Shown: positions 18,396 through 28,742 of the stretch, piece after piece
Numbering within the stretch: the stretch's first letter is position 1
How the letters are laid out: each line of letters begins with the position of its first letter
Assembly: GCF_000364445.2 (NCBI RefSeq)
Contig: NZ_CP043538.1
Span: 1,557,612 to 1,621,611, forward strand
Origin: Methylobacterium mesophilicum SR1.6/6
GTDB taxonomy: Bacteria > Pseudomonadota > Alphaproteobacteria > Rhizobiales > Beijerinckiaceae
Direction: 5' to 3'
Length of the DNA stretch: 64,000 nucleotides
The notes under the pieces: generated by a model
What the model was told of the DNA's origin: nothing
Database searches by the model: none
What the model saw: the letters and a program-made list of their open reading frames with translations, nothing else
Made by a program: the position numbers and the translations under genes

Positions 18396-18410
18396 TTAAC
18401 AGATCGTTAC
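18396..18410 (+). promoter_or_regulatory. Candidate CtrA-binding site between divergent genes
   Basis: TTAA (18396-18399), 7 bases, then TTAC (18407-18410) resembles the CtrA consensus with one mismatch. Another TTAACC occurs about 45 bases upstream. The site is 26 bases before the DUF1275 gene and within the divergent spacer shared with the response-regulator gene. Confidence 0.4.
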
Positions 18411-18435
18411 CGGGGCCCGGCCGCGGAGCCGGTGC

Positions 18436-19110
18436 GTGAGCCGGAACTGGCAGCTCGGCATCGGCCTGCTCCTCACCGGGCTCGCCGGCTACGTGGATGC
18501 CCTGGGCTTCGTGCGCCTGGGCGGCCTCTACACATCGTTCATGAGCGGCAACACCACGCAGCTCGCGGTCTTCGGCGCCGGTGCCGAGCTGCACCGGATG
18601 ATCCTGCCCGCGACCCTGCTGCTGGCCTTCCTGACCGGCTCGGTGCTCGGCAGCGGCCTCGCCATTTTAGTGCCGCCCCGTTGGACGACGCCGGTGGTCC
18701 TGGCCTACGAATCGCTGCTGATCCTCGGCGGCCTCGGTCTCGGCCTCCAATCGCCGGAACTCGGCCTCGCGGCCTTCTTCGTCGCCTTGGCGATGGGCTC
18801 GCAGAACGCGGTTCTGGCGCAGGTGAAGGGCTTCCGCGCCGGTACGACCTTCGTCACCGGGGCTTTGTTCAGCCTGGGACAGAAGATCGCCCAGGCCCTC
18901 ACACGGACAGGCGACCCGATGGGCTGGGTCGGCGACGGGCTAGTCTGGCTGTCGCTGCTGTTCGGCGCCTATCTCGGCGCGCACGCCTACGGCTTGTTCG
19001 CCCTGTACGCGCTGATCGCGCCGGCGGCGATCTCCGGCGGGCTCGCGCTGATTACCGCAATCCTGGTCTTGCGCGCCGGCACGTCGGCCGCGAAGGTCCC
19101 CCCGCAATGA
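18436..19110 (+). CDS. DUF1275 (YoaK-family) integral membrane protein
   Basis: The 224-residue product has about six transmembrane segments and the family signature LTGLAGYVDALGFVRLGGLYTSFMSGNTTQLAV at the N-terminus, with MGSQNAVLAQV in the middle. Function of the family is not established. It uses a GTG start with a GGAG ribosome-binding site 7 bases upstream. Its stop codon overlaps the ATG of the following WD40 gene (ATGA), which implies translational coupling. Confidence 0.9.
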   Translation: MSRNWQLGIGLLLTGLAGYVDALGFVRLGGLYTSFMSGNTTQLAVFGAGAELHRMILPATLLLAFLTGSVLGSGLAILVPPRWTTPVVLAYESLLILGGLGLGLQSPELGLAAFFVALAMGSQNAVLAQVKGFRAGTTFVTGALFSLGQKIAQALTRTGDPMGWVGDGLVWLSLLFGAYLGAHAYGLFALYALIAPAAISGGLALITAILVLRAGTSAAKVPPQ

Positions 19111-20120
19111 CGAGCCCCCTCAGCAACCCGTCCCTCACCAGTCACGTGGCCGCGCTGGAGCCCGGCGCCCACGTCATCGCCGCGCATGTCCTGAAGGACA
19201 CCCCCGCCCTGGCGCTCAGCGACGGCACGGTGGTGCTGGCGCGGGAGGGCGGCCTGACGCGCCTGTCCGCGCATCCCGACAGCGGGATTCTGGTGGCCGC
19301 CGGCTCAGGCGGCAGGCTGCTCACCGGCGGCGATGACGGCCGCGTGGTCGAGATCCGCTCCGACGGCTCCCTGGAACAGCTCGGCCTCGCCAAGGGCGGC
19401 GCCTGGATCGACGCCCTGGCGCTCCATCCCGATGGGGCCGTGGCCTGGTCGGCCGGCCGCGACGTCGTCGCCCGGGATGCGAAGGGGCGTGAGCGGCACT
19501 TCCAGGCGCCGTCGAGCGCCCGCGGCCTCGTCTTCGCCCCCAAGGGCTACCGTCTCGGGGTCGCCCACTACAACGGCGTGAGCCTCTGGTACCCGAATCT
19601 CGAGACCCCGGCCGAGGTCATCAGCTGGAAGGGCTCGCATATCGACGTGACGTGGTCGCCGGACGGCCGCTTCGTCGTATCGACCATGCAGGAGAACGCC
19701 CTGCACGGCTGGCGCCTTCAGCCGGATCGAGGCCACATGCGGATGTCGGGCTATCCGGGCAAGGTCCGCTCGATGGCGTGGTCCTCAGACGGGAACTGGC
19801 TCGCCACGGGCGGGGCCGAGGCCGCGATCGTGTGGCCGTTCGATTCGAAGGAGGGGCCGACCGGGAAGGCGCCGCGGGAATGCGGCGTCCGGCCCGCCCG
19901 GGTCTCCAGGGTCGCGTTCCACCCGAAGGCGCCGGTCCTGGCGATCGGCTACGAGGACGGCTGCATCCTGCTGGTCCGCTTCACCGACGCCGCCGAATTG
20001 CTCGTGCGGCCGGCCGTACCGGGAAGCGCAGTGACGGCCCTGGCCTGGGACGGCCGTGGTGAAAGGCTGCTCTTCGGCTGCGCGGACGGGAAGGCGGGTC
20101 TCCTGACGCTGCCGGGCTGA
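19107..20120 (+). CDS. WD40-repeat beta-propeller protein
   Basis: The 337-residue protein is built of about seven degenerate WD40 blades; examples are HVTWSPDGRFVVSTMQENALHGWRL in pieces around residues 175-205 and SMAWSSDGNWLATGGAEAAIVWPF around 220-245. There is no signal peptide, so it should be cytoplasmic and act as a protein-binding scaffold. It overlaps the upstream DUF1275 gene by four bases. Single-protein WD40 genes of this kind are common in alphaproteobacteria, but no function is assigned. Confidence 0.87.
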   Translation: MTSPLSNPSLTSHVAALEPGAHVIAAHVLKDTPALALSDGTVVLAREGGLTRLSAHPDSGILVAAGSGGRLLTGGDDGRVVEIRSDGSLEQLGLAKGGAWIDALALHPDGAVAWSAGRDVVARDAKGRERHFQAPSSARGLVFAPKGYRLGVAHYNGVSLWYPNLETPAEVISWKGSHIDVTWSPDGRFVVSTMQENALHGWRLQPDRGHMRMSGYPGKVRSMAWSSDGNWLATGGAEAAIVWPFDSKEGPTGKAPRECGVRPARVSRVAFHPKAPVLAIGYEDGCILLVRFTDAAELLVRPAVPGSAVTALAWDGRGERLLFGCADGKAGLLTLPG

Positions 20121-20190
20121 GACCGTCTGGAACCGCGGCCGCCGGCATGCTCTTGTCGGTGGTCGATTCACCGCGCCGGAGGACTGAGAC

Positions 20191-20715
20191 GTGCTGCGCG
20201 TGTTCCGTACCTTCGGCCTCGCCCTGGGCCTGCTCGGCGGCGTCGTGGCGGCCCAGGCTCCCGAATTCGCGCAGCAATACGCGCAACGACTGGGCGGCGC
20301 CGCCGACGAGCTGCGCCGGCAGGTGGCGGTCCTCGAATCGGACGCGCAGGCCTCCGGGACCACGCGCGACGATGCCGTCGACCGGCTGCGCAACAACCCG
20401 GACCAACTCGTCGCCAAGCGCGGCGATGCGGCCCGCGCCGACATCGCGCGCCTCGCTCGGCTCAGTGCTCAGCAGCAGGCCCTTGCCGCGACGACGAGCC
20501 CGCTGGGCCGCGTCGTGGCGATGCTGCGCGATCCGGACCTGCCCGTCGCCGAGGCCGCCTATCGGGATTTCAGCCCGGCGGTGCCGACCACCGCGGACGG
20601 CTTGGCCGCGGCCTTGATCGGCTTCTTCGCCGCCTGGGGCGGCTGGCGGGTGGTGTCGGATCTCGGCGGTCGGGCCATGCGCCGGCGGCCGCGAAGGACC
20701 GTCAGGGCCGCCTGA
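20191..20715 (+). CDS. DUF2937 family protein
   Basis: The 174-residue product begins with a membrane segment (FGLALGLLGGVVAAQ) followed by APEFAQQYAQRLGGAADELRRQV, the conserved DUF2937 pattern. A second membrane segment lies near residues 135-155 (LAAALIGFFAAWGGWRVV), and the tail is basic. Function is unknown. It lies about 70 bases after the WD40 gene and 106 bases before a broken polysaccharide-ligase-like gene. Confidence 0.8.
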   Translation: MLRVFRTFGLALGLLGGVVAAQAPEFAQQYAQRLGGAADELRRQVAVLESDAQASGTTRDDAVDRLRNNPDQLVAKRGDAARADIARLARLSAQQQALAATTSPLGRVVAMLRDPDLPVAEAAYRDFSPAVPTTADGLAAALIGFFAAWGGWRVVSDLGGRAMRRRPRRTVRAA

Positions 20716-20821
20716 CGACACGCTGCGCCTTCGGGAGTGTGGCGCCGCGTCTACAGCGGCTTGCGCGAGCCTTGCGTATCGAGCAGGGATCCGGCCGTTC
20801 CGGACCGGGAGAAGGCGCAAG

Positions 20822-22061
20822 ATGCCCCGCGCGTCGAACTCGTCCACCATCGATCCGGCGCTCGACGCCGCCGCCTTGCTGCGGCGCATCGGCTTCTTCG
20901 GCCTGTTCGTGGTGCTGCCGGTTCTCGCGCAGGTGGCCCGCCGCGCCTCCGTGATCCTCGCGCCGATCGCCGTCATCCTGCTCATCATCGCCAGCGTGAT
21001 CGATCGTCGGCAGCGTCCGGTGCGGCCGGCCGCCTTTCGGCTCCTGACCGCGCCTGCCTTCCTGGCCGGCATGCTGGTGGTGCTGTGGTCGGCGCTGTCG
21101 CTGATCTGGACGCCGTTCCCCGGGCCGGCGCTGGAGCGCCTGGCCAACCTCACGGCCACGATCGGACTCGCGCTGCTGGGCTACCTCGCCCTGCCCGACC
21201 GGATGCGGTCGGCCAACCTCTACCTCCTGCCACTCGGCATCGTGGCGGGCGCCATCGTGGCGATCATGCTCGGCGTGTTCGGCGCCCACATGGCCCCGCC
21301 CCGGCACCGAGGATGACGGGGCGCTGGACCGCGGCCTCGTCCTGCTGATTCTGCTGGTCTGGCCGGCGCTCGCGTGGCTCCGGTCCCGGCGCCGCGACCG
21401 CGAGGCGCTGGGGCTCGCGCTGCTGGTCGCCCTGGCGCTCACCGTTCAGCCGGACGCGACCCAGATCGCCGCGCTGGCCGTCGGGGCCGTGGCCTTCGCG
21501 GTCACGAGCTACCGGCCGAGGCTCGGCGTCGCGCTCACGGCGATCCTGTCGGCGCTCCTGCTCGCCGTGGCACCGTTGCTGCCCTTCCTGGCACGGCCCG
21601 CCGGCGCGGCGATCCTGGGCCCCCTCGCGCCCTCGGTTCTGTCGCTCAAGAGCTGGCAGAAGGTGGTGACCACCGATCCGGTGCGGCTGATCACGGGCCA
21701 CGGCTTCGAGACCGCCCTGCGCGGACGTCTCGTCGGCCTCTTGCCGCTGAACGCGCCGACCACGGCCCTGTTCGAGTTCTGGTACGAATTGGGTATCGTC
21801 GGCGCCCTGGCCGCCGCCTTCGCGCTCTACGCCTCGGTCCGGCGCGCCGGGCGCGACGTCCCGGCCCTGGTGCCGGGCGCGATGGGGTGCTTCGCCGCTG
21901 CCTTCACGGTGGCATGCCTCAGCGTCGGCCTCACGGCGATCTGGTGGCTGACGACGGTGGCCATCGCGATCGTGGTGTTCGTCGCGGTGGAGCGAGGCCA
22001 GTTCCGCACCAGCCGTCCGAAGGTCGCCAAGCTGCACCGCCTGCAGGGCAGCGGAGGCTGA
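20822..22061 (+). pseudogene. O-antigen ligase-like membrane protein, frameshifted
   Basis: Two overlapping reading frames together encode one polytopic membrane protein. The first part (20822 to about 21295) has four or so membrane segments and the LIWTPFPGPALERLANLTA loop. The second part continues TEDDGALDRGLVLLILLVWPALAWL and includes GHGFETALRGRLVGLLPLNAPTTALFEFWYELG, a pattern typical of O-antigen ligase/Wzy proteins. Removing one C from the CCCC runs at about 21296-21302 joins them into 412 codons with no stop. As written, translation stops after 164 residues. Expected role: joining or polymerising surface polysaccharide at the inner membrane. It may be a real frameshift or a sequencing error. 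Confidence 0.8.
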
Positions 22062-22065
22062 GGAT

Positions 22066-23091
22066 TCAGCGCCGCAGGAAGCCGTGCAGGCGGATCCAGG
22101 CCAGGAACAGGCCCGGCCAGGCCGCCACCGGCGTGCCGGGCGCGCCGAGCCCGAAACCGTGGCCGCCGCGCTCGAACAGATGGAGCTCGGCCGGAACCCG
22201 CGCCTTGCGCAGCGCCGTGAACATCAGCAGCGGGTGGTCGGCCACCGCGACGGGATCGTCGATCGCCTGGACGAGGAAGGTCGGCGGCGTCTCCGGGCCG
22301 ACCTGGAGATCGACCGAGTAGGTCTTCATCTCCAGGGGCGTGACCTCGTCGCCGACCAGGATGCGGCGGGTATGGGTCCGGTCGAAGGGCTTGCGCATGG
22401 TGATGACCGGGTAGATCAGCCCGGCCAGGGCCGGCCGCACCGGCTGGGCGTCGGTGGCATCGACGCCCGGGTAGAGGTCGAGGGCGCTCCCGACCGCCGT
22501 CTCGCCCATGAGATGTCCGCCGGCGGAGAAGCCGAGGACGCCGACCCGGTCCGGATCGACGCCGAACTCCGTGCCGCGGGCGCGAACGAGCCGGAGGGCG
22601 CGCTGCGCGTCCTGTCGCGGCGCGTCGGGTCCCGCGCCCCAGCTCTCCGCGGGCAGGCGGTAGATCAGCAGGAAGACCGTGATGCCCGCCGCGTTGAGCA
22701 CGCGCCCCACCGGGACGCCCTCGTTACCCAGGGCGATGAACTCGTAACCGCCTCCGGCGGCGACGATCATGGCCGCGCCGTTGGCGTTGGCCGGCCGCAT
22801 GACCAGCAGGCACGGCCGCGCCACCCGCGTGATGTCGCCGAAGGTCCCCTCCACGTACCGGTACCCGTTCGCGTCCGGTCCGTTTCCGCCGCCCGGTGCC
22901 TCGCCCGGCCAGAGGTCGATCACCTGCAGGTCGGCGCCCGGAAGCGAGCGCGGGAGGGCATGAACGGCCGCATCCGCGACCCCTTGGTTCGCCGGGGCCG
23001 CCGGTCCTTCGCCCTCTCCTCGGGCGGCGCGCAGGCCGAAGGCGCTCCCGAGGCCGGCGAGGAGGAATCGGCGGTCGAGGCGCAAGGGCAT
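22066..23091 (-). CDS. Secreted alpha/beta-hydrolase (esterase, BD-FAE/acetylxylan-esterase-like)
   Basis: The 341-residue protein has a twin-arginine-like N-terminus (RLDRRFLLAGLGSAFGLRAA) suggesting export. The alpha/beta-hydrolase fold shows AAGGGYEFIALGNEG (oxyanion region), the nucleophile motif GFSAGG near residue 180, the acid in AIDDPVA and the histidine in GGHGFG. These features fit small-ester or carbohydrate-ester deacetylases. The chosen ATG at 23091 gives the signal peptide; the frame extends further to 23157. It is convergent with the ligase-like gene, so a link to surface polysaccharide is possible but unproven. Confidence 0.82.
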   Translation of the reverse strand: MPLRLDRRFLLAGLGSAFGLRAARGEGEGPAAPANQGVADAAVHALPRSLPGADLQVIDLWPGEAPGGGNGPDANGYRYVEGTFGDITRVARPCLLVMRPANANGAAMIVAAGGGYEFIALGNEGVPVGRVLNAAGITVFLLIYRLPAESWGAGPDAPRQDAQRALRLVRARGTEFGVDPDRVGVLGFSAGGHLMGETAVGSALDLYPGVDATDAQPVRPALAGLIYPVITMRKPFDRTHTRRILVGDEVTPLEMKTYSVDLQVGPETPPTFLVQAIDDPVAVADHPLLMFTALRKARVPAELHLFERGGHGFGLGAPGTPVAAWPGLFLAWIRLHGFLRR

Positions 23092-23185
23092 CTCCCCGGT
23101 TGTGCAGTCGCCGGGGCCGTCGGTGCGGACCCGGGTCATGCCAAAGCCCGGATCCAACGTCGCGGGTCGGCCGTGGTTTCGCGAC

Positions 23186-24497
23186 TCAGCCCCGCCGGGC
23201 GATCACGGACACGTAGAACCCGTCGGTGCCGGTTCGGAGCGGGCTCATCTGCACGCCGTGCGCGGTCCGGCGCACCGCCTCGTGGAGCGAGGCCGGCCCC
23301 GCCGCCAGGACCTCCGTGGGCGGGACCACATCGAAGCGACCGCGCCAGCGCGACAGCAGCCCGGCCACGGCCGCGTCGTTCTCTGCCGCGAGGAGCGAGC
23401 AGGTGATGTAGACGATCCTGCCGCCGGGCTTCACCAGCCGCGCCGCGCGGTCGAGCACCTGGGCCTGCTCGCTGGTACGGAGAGCGAGGCTGCCGGGCCG
23501 GAGCCGCCACTTGGCGTCGGGATTGCGGCGCCACGTCCCGGAGCCTGTGCACGGGGCATCGACCACGACCCGATCAACGTGGCCGTCGAGATCCTCGAGC
23601 ACGTCGGCCCGCGCCTTGCCGGTGCGCGGCGTGCGCACCTCCGCGGCGGCGCCGGACCGCCGGAGCCGCTCGTGGATCGGTGCGAGGCGGCGCGGATCGC
23701 CATCGGTGGCGATCAGGCGGGCGCCGTTACCGGTCTCGGCCGCAAGCGCCAGGGTCTTGCCGCCGCCGCCAGCGCAGAGGTCGACGATGGTCTCGCCGGC
23801 CCCGGGGCGCCGCCAGGAGCGCTGCGAGCTGCGAGCCCTCGTCCTGGATCTCGTACCAGCCCTCCAGGAACTCCGCCTCGACATGCAGCGCCGGGCCGCG
23901 CCCGTCCGCGCCGATCGGTACCCGCAGGCCCGAGGGCGCGTGCGGCGTCGGAGCCGCCGCGTGGGCGGCGAGGGCCGGCATCACGGCGTCCCGAGGGCCG
24001 CGCAGGGCGTTCACCCGGATGTCCAGCGGCGCGCGCCGCGCCAGCGCCTTCAGCTCCGGGACGAGCTCGTCGCCGAGCGTGGCCGCGAGCTCGGCGAGGA
24101 CGAAGGCCGGGGCGTCGCCCGCCACCTCCGGCGGGGCGTCCTGCAAAGTCGCGGTCTCCAGGCGGGCGCGCTCGTCGTCGCTGAGGGGCGCCGGGGCGAA
24201 GCGCTCGCCCGTGAAGAGGTTGGCCACCGAGGCGGCGGCCAGGCCCTGCTGGAGCCGCAGGGCACCGATGAGGATGGCGCGCGGGGAATCCGCACCCATG
24301 ATCCAGGCGGCGGAGGCCCGGCGGCGCAGGGCGTCGTAGACGAGGCTCGCGATCCCGGCCCGATCACCCGAGCCGGCGAAGCGGTGCGCCAGACCCCAAT
24401 CCTTGAGGGCGTCGGCGGCCGGACGGCGGCGCTCGGTGATGTCGGTCAGGACCTCGATGGCGGCGGAGCAGCGGGCGGCGGGTGTCAGCGGTCTCAT
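23186..24497 (-). pseudogene. rsmB: 16S rRNA (cytosine-C5)-methyltransferase RsmB-like, frameshifted
   Basis: The first frame (from the ATG at 24497) holds the NusB-like RNA-binding domain (about residues 1-140) and the start of the methyltransferase fold up to YEIQDEGSQLAALLAAP. A second frame continues GAGETIVDLCAGGGGKTLALAAE (SAM-binding motif I), VDAPCTGSGTWRRNPDAKWR (with the PC motif) and YITCSLLAAEND (the TC catalytic cysteine). Removing one C from the C4-G4 run at about 23798-23805 restores 436 intact codons. The family methylates cytosine-5 in rRNA. The clean single-base repair and full conservation on both sides argue for a very recent mutation or an assembly error. Confidence 0.85.
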
Positions 24498-24700
24498 CCT
24501 TCGAACGGTTCTGCGACGACGCGAAACGGCCACGCTTGGCCCACGAAGTCGCCACGATACGGCCGAGCTTCCAGCACCTTCGCGGCCCAGACCGTCCTGC
24601 AGGCGGCCCGTCGTGCGGGCCGTCGCGTGTCGTATGGCATCGGCCGGTCGCGGGCCAGAGCGGTCCCTCGTCCCGGCGAGCCCTCGGAGTGCTTCAGCCC

Positions 24701-24874
24701 ATGACGTCCGCCGTTCGCGTCGCCCTCGCGGCGCTCATCGCCGCCTCGCTCGCCGCCTGCGCCAGCGCCCCCGCTGCCCAGCCGGATTTCTCGCCGCCGC
24801 CGCGCCGGCCCGTGGATGCCAAGACGCAGCTCGAATACGGCAACCCGCCCCCGCCGCCGCCCGGCCGATACTGA
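24701..24874 (+). CDS. Small lipoprotein
   Basis: The 57-residue product has a lipoprotein signal (MTSAVRVALAALIAASLAAC, lipobox LAAC with the acylated cysteine at residue 20). A short proline-rich mature part ends in a run of prolines and GRY. Function is unknown; similar tiny lipoproteins are widespread in Methylobacterium-like genomes. The ATG is chosen because the signal peptide begins there. Confidence 0.7.
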   Translation: MTSAVRVALAALIAASLAACASAPAAQPDFSPPPRRPVDAKTQLEYGNPPPPPPGRY

Positions 24875-24895
24875 GAACGCCGCGCGGGGCGCGGC

Positions 24896-25840
24896 TCAGG
24901 CCGCCTCCCGCGCCCGCCGGGCCTCGTAGGCCTTGAGGCCGGCATAGACCGTCGTCAGGATCGGGAAGGCCGCCTCGGGCGCGAGCCGCTGACCGCGGGC
25001 GATCAGGTCGCCGATCACGTGGTCCGCCTCGATCCGTCCCTTGCCCTCAATGTCGCGCAGCATCGACGCCGTGAAGGTCGAGCCGGCCGCCGTCAGCTGC
25101 GCCCGCGCCCGCTCGGCCACGACCGCCCGCGGCTCGAAGCCGCTCGCGGCGGCCACTGCCGTGCACTCCGCGTGGAGCGCCGCGATCAAGGCCGACCCGC
25201 CGGGCGCCGCCACGATGTCGCCGACGGCGGCGCGCATCAGCGTGGTCGCCCCCGCGAGGGTCGCGAGGAAGACCCACTTCTCCCACATCTCCTGCAGGAT
25301 CACCTCGCTCAGCCGCGGCTGGAACTTGAGGCCCCGCATCAGGGCATCGACGGCCTCGATCCGCGCCGAGCGGGCGCCGTTCCGCTCGCCGTAGGTGATG
25401 CTGCAGAGTTCGCTCATGTGGCGGATCGTGCCGTCCGGCGCGAGTGTCGCCGCGATGGCGCAGGCGCCGCCGAGGACCTGCTCCGGCCCGAAGCGCGCAT
25501 CGAGCGCGTCGAGGTGGGACATGCCGTTGAGCACCGGAAGGATCGCGGTGCCCTCCCCCACCGCGGGGGCGAGATCCTCGAGCGCGCTGTCGAGGTCGTA
25601 AGCCTTGCAGGACAGGAGGATCAGGTCGAAGGCCCCGGCATGGGTCAGCCGGTCGGCCGTCACGGTCGGCGGGTTCGGCAGGTGCAGGTCACCGAGCGGG
25701 CTGCGGACGTTGAGGCCGTCCGCGGCGAGCTTCGCGGCCCGGGCCGGCCGGACCAGGAAGGTCACGTCGGCGCCCGACTCCGCGAGGCGCGCGCCGTAAT
25801 AGCCGCCGGTCGCGCCGGCCCCGACAATCAGCGTGCGCAT
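24896..25840 (-). CDS. panE: 2-dehydropantoate 2-reductase (ketopantoate reductase family)
   Basis: The 314-residue protein begins MRTLIVGAGATGGYYGARLAESG, the NADP-binding Rossmann motif of ApbA/PanE. It has VLLSCKAYDLDSALE-type sequence near residue 75 (ILLSCKAYDLDSAL), PVLNGMSHLD, and a C-terminal helical domain including REIVLQEMWEKW-like residues (SEVILQEMWEKWVFLA). The family reduces ketopantoate to pantoate for coenzyme A synthesis, but paralogues with other 2-keto substrates are common. It follows guaB by 9 bases, so the two are probably one transcription unit. Confidence 0.88.
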   Translation of the reverse strand: MRTLIVGAGATGGYYGARLAESGADVTFLVRPARAAKLAADGLNVRSPLGDLHLPNPPTVTADRLTHAGAFDLILLSCKAYDLDSALEDLAPAVGEGTAILPVLNGMSHLDALDARFGPEQVLGGACAIAATLAPDGTIRHMSELCSITYGERNGARSARIEAVDALMRGLKFQPRLSEVILQEMWEKWVFLATLAGATTLMRAAVGDIVAAPGGSALIAALHAECTAVAAASGFEPRAVVAERARAQLTAAGSTFTASMLRDIEGKGRIEADHVIGDLIARGQRLAPEAAFPILTTVYAGLKAYEARRAREAA

Positions 25841-25849
25841 CGACGATCC

Positions 25850-27565
<1,716 letters not shown>

Positions 27566-27642
27566 TCAGCGTCGCGACGCCCTGGCTTGTTCTACGTTTT
27601 ACTGGCCGCGACGGTCATGCCGACACGATCGCCCGGCACCCT

Positions 27643-28545
27643 CTACCGCATCGCCGGCGCCGCAGGTCCCTTGTCGGTGTATTCAGGCGGCAGGCCGATA
27701 TAGTCGCCCAGGATGCCGTCGATCCCGGGGGCGCGCCCGAAGGCCTCGCAGTCGGGATCCAGAGGGGCCTCGCCCAGCGTGGTGATCCGGATGCGGTCCC
27801 AGGTCGGAAGCGTGTTCGGCGCCGTGAAGGGGTCCTCGCCGGTCGCCAGCATGTAGCCGAAATCCTGGCCGAACTCGCCCGCGAGATCGTAGGCGTCGCT
27901 GGCATGGGAGAAGCGCGGCTGGCTGGTGAAGGAGTTCGCCGCCCCGCCCCAGACCATCGCGGCGCGCTGCTCGCGGCGGCGGTCCAGCGCCTCAGCCTCC
28001 ACCGTGAGGCTGCCGAGTCCGATCGGGATCCGGGGGATCGGGATGCGCCCGATGCCCTCCGCGAAGCCGACGCCCAGCTGCGAGGCAACCGTCACACCGG
28101 CCGAGCCCGCGATCGTTGCACCGGCGCCGATAAGGTTGGTGGGCTCGACCCGGGTCACCTGCGCCCGCACGGTGAGGTCGGCGTCGCGGCTCGTCACGAT
28201 GTCGTACTTCAGCGACAGGTCGTAGCAGAGCGCCCGGTCGGCGGCGTTGGCGATGAGCCGCCGCTCGGCCGGGGTCAGCGGTGCGGCGCCCTCCACGTTC
28301 GCGTGGAACGCGGTCGGGATGATGCGGACCGTCCGCGCCCTGGCGAGCGCCGGCTGGTCCACGTAGATCCGCGAGGCCGAGGCGACTTGATCGCTGGCCT
28401 TCAGCCGGTCGTAGCGCGTCAGGGAGCCGCGGTCGTTGAGCAGGACGGTGCCGCAGGCCGCCACCATCGAGACGAGGGCGACGCCGACGGCGATCCGCGG
28501 AAGGGAGCGGATCTGGCTGAAGCTGGACGGCATCGGGTTCCTCAT
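27643..28545 (-). CDS. DUF3313-type lipoprotein
   Basis: The 300-residue product has a lipoprotein signal (AVGVALVSMVAACG, acylated cysteine near residue 31). A DUF3313-like domain follows, with LKASDQVASASRIYVDQPALARARTVRIIP and ALCYDLSLKYDIVTSRDADLTVRAQVTRVEP. It should sit on the periplasmic face of a membrane. Function is unknown. Two close ATGs (28545 and 28533) are possible starts. It is divergent from a major-facilitator exporter gene 197 bases away. Confidence 0.78.
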   Translation of the reverse strand: MRNPMPSSFSQIRSLPRIAVGVALVSMVAACGTVLLNDRGSLTRYDRLKASDQVASASRIYVDQPALARARTVRIIPTAFHANVEGAAPLTPAERRLIANAADRALCYDLSLKYDIVTSRDADLTVRAQVTRVEPTNLIGAGATIAGSAGVTVASQLGVGFAEGIGRIPIPRIPIGLGSLTVEAEALDRRREQRAAMVWGGAANSFTSQPRFSHASDAYDLAGEFGQDFGYMLATGEDPFTAPNTLPTWDRIRITTLGEAPLDPDCEAFGRAPGIDGILGDYIGLPPEYTDKGPAAPAMR

Positions 28546-28742
28546 CGCCCGGCCGCGAGGGCCGGCTCCGGCGGCCTCACAGCCGCGTGATTGAAACGTA
28601 GCTATTGGAGCATCCGCAAGGAAGGTGGGCCTGTTCAAGCACTGGGCGGGTGTTGCAGGTCGGATACAATGGCGAAACATGAGGGTGCGACGTGGCCCCG
28701 TCGCCGTGCAACCGCCGCGGCGCGACATGCGTCTGCACACTG

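Noticed and set aside
23102..24704. Plus-strand open frames opposite rsmB
   Set aside because: Arg/Pro/Ala-rich shadow translations; the minus strand carries the methyltransferase motifs.
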